Assembly: GCA_946999645.1 (NCBI GenBank) | Contig: CAMQDS010000020.1 | Span: forward strand, 1 to 20,736 | DNA: 20,736 bases | Direction of reading: 5' to 3' | DNA from: an uncultured Bacteroidales bacterium | GTDB lineage: Bacteria; Bacteroidota; Bacteroidia; Bacteroidales; UBA932 | Shown: in pieces, positions 16,306-20,736 of the stretch | Layout: the number at the start of each line of letters is the position of its first letter | Position numbering within the stretch: the first letter of the stretch is position 1 | Notes under the pieces: model-generated | Seen by the model: only the letters and a program-made list of their open reading frames with translations | Told to the model about the DNA's origin: nothing | The model's database searches: none | Made by a program: the position numbers and the translations under genes

Positions 16306-17454
16306 TCATTTTCTACAATGTTTCACAGCATCTTCAAACATAGCAGAAAGTGCAGAAATTGATTTATCAATATTATATTTTTTTGTGGATTGGATATATT
16401 TTTCGCTCATTTTCTTCCTTTCATCTGGGTGAGAAAGCCAATAGTCTATTCTTTCTGCTAAAATTTCAGGATGCCTTGAAGGGAACAGACTTCTGCCATC
16501 CAAAGCAAACTGTGAGGTAGCAGTAAGAGGACCTTGTGCTATTATAGGAACAACTCCTTGTCTTAGTGATTCAAGACATGAAAGCCCTTCAACTTCTATT
16601 GTGGCACAATGTACATATAAATCTGATTTAGCAGCGAGTTCTCTAAGTTTATCCTTATCGTCAAAGGAAAATATAGGTTTTAATTTGAGTATTCCCTCTT
16701 TCATAAGCCTGTCAACTTCTTTCTTATATTCTTTTTCCATAGGTCCCCTACCAGCAAAATATAATTGAATTTTAGAAGCATATGCAGAATACCTCATTGC
16801 TCTGAGCAAAGTAACCTGATCTTTCTCCCTCGAAAGACGACCTATACACGAAATTAAATAAGGAGTTGATTCATCATGAAAAATATGTTTTCCTTCTTCA
16901 GGGCATATTCCATTACTGATTTCATGCAATCGTGCTGTAAATTTCATTTTTTTAAGCCTGTTCTTAACATTTTTTGTAGGACACTGCACATCAGTACAAT
17001 GATTGAAAACCCTGTTTCTCCAGAATTTAAGCATCATAATATTAAAGAACTTGCAATTCTCCATATTAACAGAGGCGAAAAGATTTTCAGGATGAAGGTG
17101 ATACGTTGCAGTACAAGGTACACCCAATTTTTTTGCTATTTTTACAGTATAACGTTGGATACGGAACGGCTCTTCTAAATGCACTACATCAGCCCATTTA
17201 ACCGCTTGAGTGACAACTCTTTTATCTAATTTAGCAAAGGAATATCCTTGTGCAACAATTAGTTTATTAAAAAACGGCATTCTAACATCTTCTAGCCTAA
17301 AATCAGGCTGTGGAAAATCAGAATATGGGTTTCCTGCGGATAAGACCTTTACATCATGACCGGCAGAACATAAAAGGTTTACAGTTCTTCTTGCTGACGC
17401 ACTAAGACCATTACCTTCTATATAATAATTATTTACAACAAAAAGTATCTTCAT
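16306..17454 (-). CDS. GT4-family glycosyltransferase
   Basis: This is probably a retaining glycosyltransferase with a GT-B fold that moves a sugar from a nucleotide donor to an unidentified lipid or glycan acceptor at the cytoplasmic face of the membrane. The 382-aa product has a Rossmann-like N-terminus (MKILFVVNNYYIEGNGLSAS) and YHLHPEN at 118-124. The donor-site segment CIGRLSREKD (203-212) gives the basic pair R206 and K211. The E-x7-E motif typical of GT4 is E287 to E295 (EVEGLSCLE). There is no signal peptide or clear membrane span. It ends in TGA, unlike the TAA used by the housekeeping genes. It lies 84 bases downstream of the PCMD gene, with a possible promoter in that gap. Acceptor and donor cannot be read from the sequence. 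Confidence 0.88.
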   Translation of the reverse strand: MKILFVVNNYYIEGNGLSASARRTVNLLCSAGHDVKVLSAGNPYSDFPQPDFRLEDVRMPFFNKLIVAQGYSFAKLDKRVVTQAVKWADVVHLEEPFRIQRYTVKIAKKLGVPCTATYHLHPENLFASVNMENCKFFNIMMLKFWRNRVFNHCTDVQCPTKNVKNRLKKMKFTARLHEISNGICPEEGKHIFHDESTPYLISCIGRLSREKDQVTLLRAMRYSAYASKIQLYFAGRGPMEKEYKKEVDRLMKEGILKLKPIFSFDDKDKLRELAAKSDLYVHCATIEVEGLSCLESLRQGVVPIIAQGPLTATSQFALDGRSLFPSRHPEILAERIDYWLSHPDERKKMSEKYIQSTKKYNIDKSISALSAMFEDAVKHCRK

Positions 17455-17484
17455 TCCAGAATATTTTTTCCGTTAGAACATAAA

Positions 17485-17492
17485 CAAATCTA
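17485..17492 (-). promoter_or_regulatory. Possible promoter -7 box for the glycosyltransferase gene
   Basis: Read on the minus strand this is TAGATTTG, an exact match to the Bacteroidota -7 consensus TAnnTTTG. It lies about 30 bases upstream of the glycosyltransferase ATG. No good TTTG -33 box lies 19-21 bases further upstream, where the sequence is only A/T-rich. If active, it would let the glycosyltransferase, coiled-coil and mscL genes be expressed apart from prfB. Confidence 0.35.
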
Positions 17493-17538
17493 CGGCATGC
17501 CTGTTATAATAAATAAAAGTCATGTCATAAAGATTAAA

Positions 17539-18336
17539 TCAATAATTAAACCTAAATTCGTCAAGATAGAGGGTGCTTCCTGCACCTCCTGTAAAAAAAG
17601 CTCCATATTTACTTGGAGTTGCTAATATGACTAATAAGGTAGGAGTTCTATCAGACCTATAATTTATATTAATTTTAAATTCTACATAGCCAGATGTTCC
17701 ATTTTCAATGGATAATTCACCATGGCCTATAATATGTTTATCATTCTGTACATCCACAAACGTATTACTGTTTGTTATTATATGGAAAGGCTCTTTCCAA
17801 TCGGTAAGTATTACTTCAATCTGCCCTTTATCCAAAGTACCTTTTAAATGTTTATAAGGCTTTTTTGTATAGTTTATTGGTTTTGGAATATAGTAATAAT
17901 ACCCTGAAAGAGATTTAGGACGTGCTGTAAAAGGAATACCCCAAGTAATTTCAGCCCCACTCCAATTGACAATACGTACAAACCTACCAGTATAAATAGC
18001 ACCTGCCGCAAATGCCCATAGAACCTTAGTACTACGTAGTTTTGCTGCACGTTTTCCTTTTCCTTTTACTGCTACTATTTCATCTTCTGGCTCCGTCCCG
18101 TTAATACCGAGAATACTAAGACCTTGATTGGCAGTATCCCACACTCTGCATTTTTCAGGAGCATTACCTGAATAGGGACACCACTTTTTACCCTCCTTAA
18201 CCCAATGGTCAAAACTCATATTATAAATTTGTAAACCAGATGCAGATGATCCGATATTACATGGCTTGGTAGCCTGTGCCTGCATTATGAATGGGCATAG
18301 CATAAAAAATGCTAATAATTTAAAATATAATTTCAT
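17539..18336 (-). CDS. Secreted PCMD-type (putative carbohydrate metabolism domain) protein
   Basis: The 265-aa product has a signal peptide (MKLYFKLLAFFMLCPFIMQA, cleavage probably after A20 or A22), so it acts in the periplasm or outside the cell. The core resembles the Bacteroidota PCMD family (Pfam PF13201). Features are a WDTANQG-like start, the central GIPFTARPKSLSGYYYY (residues 133-149), a beta-rich middle and the ending GAGSTLYLDEF (251-261). PCMD proteins are thought to bind or act on carbohydrate; no catalytic residues can be named here. Cys26, Cys53 and Cys63 could form a disulphide. The start codon overlaps the prfB stop by one base (TAATG), so translation is probably coupled to release factor 2 synthesis. 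It ends in TGA. The family call is from recalled motifs, not a search. Confidence 0.75.
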   Translation of the reverse strand: MKLYFKLLAFFMLCPFIMQAQATKPCNIGSSASGLQIYNMSFDHWVKEGKKWCPYSGNAPEKCRVWDTANQGLSILGINGTEPEDEIVAVKGKGKRAAKLRSTKVLWAFAAGAIYTGRFVRIVNWSGAEITWGIPFTARPKSLSGYYYYIPKPINYTKKPYKHLKGTLDKGQIEVILTDWKEPFHIITNSNTFVDVQNDKHIIGHGELSIENGTSGYVEFKININYRSDRTPTLLVILATPSKYGAFFTGGAGSTLYLDEFRFNY

Positions 18337-19458
18337 TATATAGCACTCCCCTCTTGCATTAAATAACTTCTCATAAACTCATTGATGTCTCCATCAAGAA
18401 CGGCTTGAGTATCAGCAGTAGAATATCCAGTACGCAAATCCTTAACCATTTTATAAGGATGAAGGACATAACTTCTTATCTGTGAACCCCATTCTATCTT
18501 CTTTTTCTGCCCTTCGAGTTCGGCCTGCTTTTCTTGCCTCTTTTTAAGTTCAATATCATAGAGATGAGATTTAAGAATTCTCAAAGCATTCTGTCTGTTA
18601 TCTTGTTGCGAGCGAGTTTCAGTATTTTCTACTGTTATACCTGTAGGCAAGTGTCTTACCCTAACTCCGGTTTCGACCTTATTTACATTTTGTCCGCCAT
18701 GTCCGCCTGAACGAAACGTATCCCATTCAAGATCAGATGGATTTATCTCTATATTTATTGAATCATCTACGAGTGGATATACAAACACGGAAGAAAAAGT
18801 AGTCTGACGTTTTCCCTGCGCATTAAAAGGAGAAATACGTACAAGACGATGAACCCCATTTTCTGCTTTGAGATACCCGTATGCATAATCTCCTTCAACC
18901 TGAATTGTTACAGACTTCACTCCTGCTTCATCTCCATCCAACATATCCGTAACAACAGCCTTCATACCGTTTCGTTCCCCCCATCTCAAATACATCCTCA
19001 TAAGCATTGCAGACCAATCGTTTGCCTCTGTACCACCAGCACCTGAATTTATCGTAAGAACAGCCCCCAAATTATCTCCCTCTCCTCCAAGCATATTTTT
19101 CACTTCAAGAGTTTCGATATTATTTAATGCTTCTTTATATGTTTTACTCAATTCCTGAGATTCTTCAGTATCTGCATTTTCATCATTCAAGCCCACAAGA
19201 CTTTCTTTGGCAAACTCATAAATAACATCCACATCTTCTACCCTTTGTATTGCCTCGTCATAACCTGATACCCAAGACTTTACTGCGTTCATTTTCTTCA
19301 TAAACGCTTCTGCCTCTTTAGGGTCATTCCAAAAATCAGGAGCTTCTGTTTGTTTCTGTAATTCCGCTACCTGTTCTCTCTTTGAATCGATGTCAAAGAC
19401 ACCTCCCCAACGTATCCAAACGCTGATGCAGAGCCTTGATTTGTTCAATAGTTATCAT
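18336..19458 (-). CDS. prfB: Peptide chain release factor 2, made by programmed +1 frameshift
   Basis: RF2 ends translation at UGA and UAA. Translation starts at ATG 19458 (MITIEQIKALHQ...) and meets an in-frame TGA at codon 22 (19395-19393). A +1 slip at CTT TGA C continues as DIDSKREQ, giving 373 aa, close to E. coli RF2 (365 aa). The coding sequence is therefore 19458-19396 joined to 19394-18336, skipping base 19395. The tripeptide stop-recognition motif SPF is at residues 209-211, which identifies RF2 rather than RF1. The catalytic GGQ is at 254-256. Residue 250, which aligns with the variable E. coli position 246, is Ser. A candidate promoter lies just upstream. The stop TAA overlaps the ATG of the PCMD gene. 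Confidence 0.97.
19392..19408 (-). promoter_or_regulatory. prfB programmed +1 frameshift site
   Basis: On the minus strand the site reads GGGGAGG-TGT-CTT-TGA-C. The slip codon CTT is followed by the UGA stop in its weak TGAC context. The Shine-Dalgarno-like GGGGAGG ends three bases before CTT, the same spacing as AGGGGG-TAT-CTT-TGA-C in E. coli. GGAGGTG could form seven pairs with a 16S 3' end carrying CACCTCC. When RF2 is scarce the ribosome pauses and slips, making more RF2, which is the known autoregulatory loop. Confidence 0.95.
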
Positions 19459-19481
19459 TTCTCTCCATATTATGTAATCCG

Positions 19482-19512
19482 CAAATTTAATGAAAATAAC
19501 TATCTTCCCACA
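19482..19512 (-). promoter_or_regulatory. Candidate promoter for prfB
   Basis: The minus strand reads TAAATTTG at 19489-19482, an exact TAnnTTTG match. A TGTG (three of four bases of the -33 box TTTG) lies 19 bp further upstream, at 19512-19509. The transcript would start near 19476, giving a leader of only about 18 bases before the prfB ATG. Confidence 0.5.
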
Positions 19513-19630
19513 TTTTATAATTCGATATTGTTAATTCTGTGATATATCAAATTCCTTGACCTCTGTACCGATAATTTTTTAAAACTGAATATATTTCTTC
19601 TCAATAGGAGCCATATTGTAGCCCTTGAAC

Positions 19631-20386
19631 TTACAATTCACCTTTGCATGTATATCTATAATGAACCGTTTCTCCATTGTCAAGACTAATTTCGATATTA
19701 ATCTTAGCTCCTTTTGGGATTGGCTCTGTACAATACAACATAAACCAATAACTTACAAAACCTAAAAGCCGGTAATCCTCAAACTTAACCTTAGAAAGAA
19801 TATCATAAATAGGAAACATAGTATATAAAGATTCTTCTAAATACCATGCTATAGTCTCCCTAATTTTAGGGTCGGCTTTGTTAAGGGCTTCATCCATCTT
19901 ATTACGATCAATATAATATCCATTTCTTATATAAGAATCAGGAGAAGCGGAAATAAATATGAATTTATCATCCAAAGATGAACCTGCAGGTGTATTATCA
20001 TCCCAATCGCTTTCAGCAATTACAGTAATATCATCTACATAATTAGCAGTAAATATAAAATTCTTCGATTTTAGATGAGCATGACTATACATCTGGACTT
20101 CTTTATTCCATGATAAATCCTTGTTTTGTCGTGCATATTTCATATATATTGATTTATTATGTTCATTGCTGTTCCAAGAAACAGAACGCTTAGGTAGCAT
20201 ACGCACATGAATAGTATTATTAAATTCATTAAGGTCATATTCTCTTCTACTTCCATCCCAATCCGATAACTCCAAAACATAAGCAGACACATAATGCTTT
20301 AATATAATATACTTTCCGCAATCGGTACATAATAGAAACAATAAAACACTCAATATAACTATTTTATATACTCCTTTCATAATCAA
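19631..20386 (-). CDS. Exported protein of unknown function, probable lipoprotein
   Basis: I do not recognise a family. The 251-aa product starts with a basic end and hydrophobic stretch (residues 8-19) leading to C20 and C23 (LLFLLCTDCGKY). This looks like a Bacteroidota lipoprotein signal, though neither Cys has an ideal lipobox. Met1 (20386) and Met3 (20380) are both possible starts; the second gives MKGVYKIV. The mature part is rich in Asp, Trp and Tyr and mixes predicted beta strands (NFIFTANYVDDITVIAESDWDD) with a helical centre (KMDEALNKADPKIRETIAWY). The C-terminus ends in strands and C220/C247 (FMLYCTEPIPKGAKINIEIS, YRYTCKG). It lies 49 bases after a small lipoprotein-like ORF, and 172 bases separate it from the prfB ATG. 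Confidence 0.75.
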   Translation of the reverse strand: MIMKGVYKIVILSVLLFLLCTDCGKYIILKHYVSAYVLELSDWDGSRREYDLNEFNNTIHVRMLPKRSVSWNSNEHNKSIYMKYARQNKDLSWNKEVQMYSHAHLKSKNFIFTANYVDDITVIAESDWDDNTPAGSSLDDKFIFISASPDSYIRNGYYIDRNKMDEALNKADPKIRETIAWYLEESLYTMFPIYDILSKVKFEDYRLLGFVSYWFMLYCTEPIPKGAKINIEISLDNGETVHYRYTCKGEL

Positions 20387-20435
20387 TATTTTATATCATA
20401 TGTAATTTGTAATAATTTGTGCGATACCAAATCTT

Positions 20436-20615
20436 TTACACTAATATCTGACAGACGATCTGTAAAGCTTCCTCCTTACTTACCAAGTAAAGATTTTCTG
20501 CCATTGAAACAGACACCTCGTTATCAAAATTGAGAATATAAATATCTTGTGACGATTTACAACTGTAAAGAATAAGTTCACAAAGAACTAATAAAAATAG
20601 ATTTAGTTTCTTCAT
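20436..20615 (-). CDS. Small lipoprotein-like protein (59 aa), hypothetical
   Basis: The minus-strand frame runs from ATG 20615 to TAA at 20438-20436 and encodes 59 residues. It opens with MKKLNLFLLVLCELILYSCK. This has a Lys-Lys end, a 13-residue hydrophobic core and a plausible lipobox L-Y-S-C, with C19 as the lipid-bearing residue, followed by KSSQD. The remaining 40 residues (for example DIYILNFDNEVSVSMAEN) show no known domain. It precedes the 251-aa exported protein in the same direction with a 49-base gap, so the two could form a pair. It might instead be the shortened remnant of a longer lipoprotein. The signal-like start makes chance unlikely but not excluded. Confidence 0.5.
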   Translation of the reverse strand: MKKLNLFLLVLCELILYSCKSSQDIYILNFDNEVSVSMAENLYLVSKEEALQIVCQILV

Positions 20616-20640
20616 ATAACATAAATTTTAAATTAGAATA

Positions 20641-20673
20641 ACATTGTAGTTATATATAACTACTTACTAATGT
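20641..20673. repeat. Nested inverted repeat upstream of the small lipoprotein ORF
   Basis: GTAGTTATATATAACTAC (20646-20663) is a perfect 18-bp palindrome. Outside it, ACATT (20641-20645) pairs with AATGT (20669-20673), leaving TTACT as a bulge on one side. It lies 26-58 bases upstream of the ATG at 20615, where an operator or a 5' leader stem would be expected. The rest of the stretch to the window end (20674-20736) is A/T-rich, and I see no gene in it. Confidence 0.5.
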
Positions 20674-20736
20674 GCAAGATAGAAATTATTTTTATAATCA
20701 CAAATACTCTAAATAACTATCAGTTTTCCAAGTGCA

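Noticed and set aside
19393..19395. prfB as a pseudogene because of an in-frame TGA
   Set aside because: The stop sits in the conserved programmed frameshift context with the correct spacing, and the rest of the protein is intact.
18336..19448. RF2 frame opened by a TTG at 19448, giving an N-terminus of MNKSRLCISV
   Set aside because: Those first 18 residues are the wrong frame. The true start is ATG 19458 and the frames join at the CTT TGA C slip site, giving the normal RF2 N-terminus.

Overview
The window is a core-genome segment of a member of the Bacteroidota, most likely the order Bacteroidales. The gene order tuf - tRNA-Trp - secE - nusG - rplKAJL - rpoBC is the usual Bacteroidota arrangement. 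Start codons are preceded by A/T-rich sequence without Shine-Dalgarno motifs. Candidate promoters match the Bacteroides-type -7 box TAnnTTTG. The window also has a PCMD-domain secreted protein and exported proteins of Bacteroidales style. I cannot fix genus or species.

Plus strand, 1-15234, is translation and transcription machinery. It starts with the 3' three quarters of tuf, a hairpin, tRNA-Trp(CCA), secE, nusG and the ribosomal protein genes rplK, rplA, rplJ and rplL. A strong hairpin plus T-tract then sits in the 107-bp rplL-rpoB gap like an attenuator. rpoB and rpoC end at a 16-bp terminator. rpsO (with its own candidate promoter and a leader hairpin), another terminator, pnp and a probably bidirectional terminator follow. 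Together these genes supply aminoacyl-tRNA delivery, protein export, elongation control, the ribosomal stalk, RNA polymerase and RNA decay.

Minus strand, 20736-15252, is a run of genes read toward pnp. In transcription order they are an unlisted 59-aa lipoprotein-like ORF, a 251-aa exported protein of unknown function, prfB, a PCMD-domain secreted protein, a GT4 glycosyltransferase, an exported coiled-coil protein and mscL. prfB carries a classic programmed +1 frameshift (in-frame TGA at codon 22, slip site CTT TGA C, upstream GGGGAGG). Its stop overlaps the PCMD start by one base (TAATG). The coiled-coil gene ends 10 bases before mscL.

No CRISPR array, insertion sequence, prophage or rRNA gene is visible. 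I see no convincing new multi-gene defence or metabolic system. The points most worth checking are the Shine-Dalgarno-dependent frameshift in a genome that otherwise ignores such motifs, the coupling of prfB to a surface/carbohydrate protein, the coiled-coil/mscL pair, the PNPase charged tail, and the RNA structures around tuf-tRNA-secE, rplL-rpoB and rpsO.
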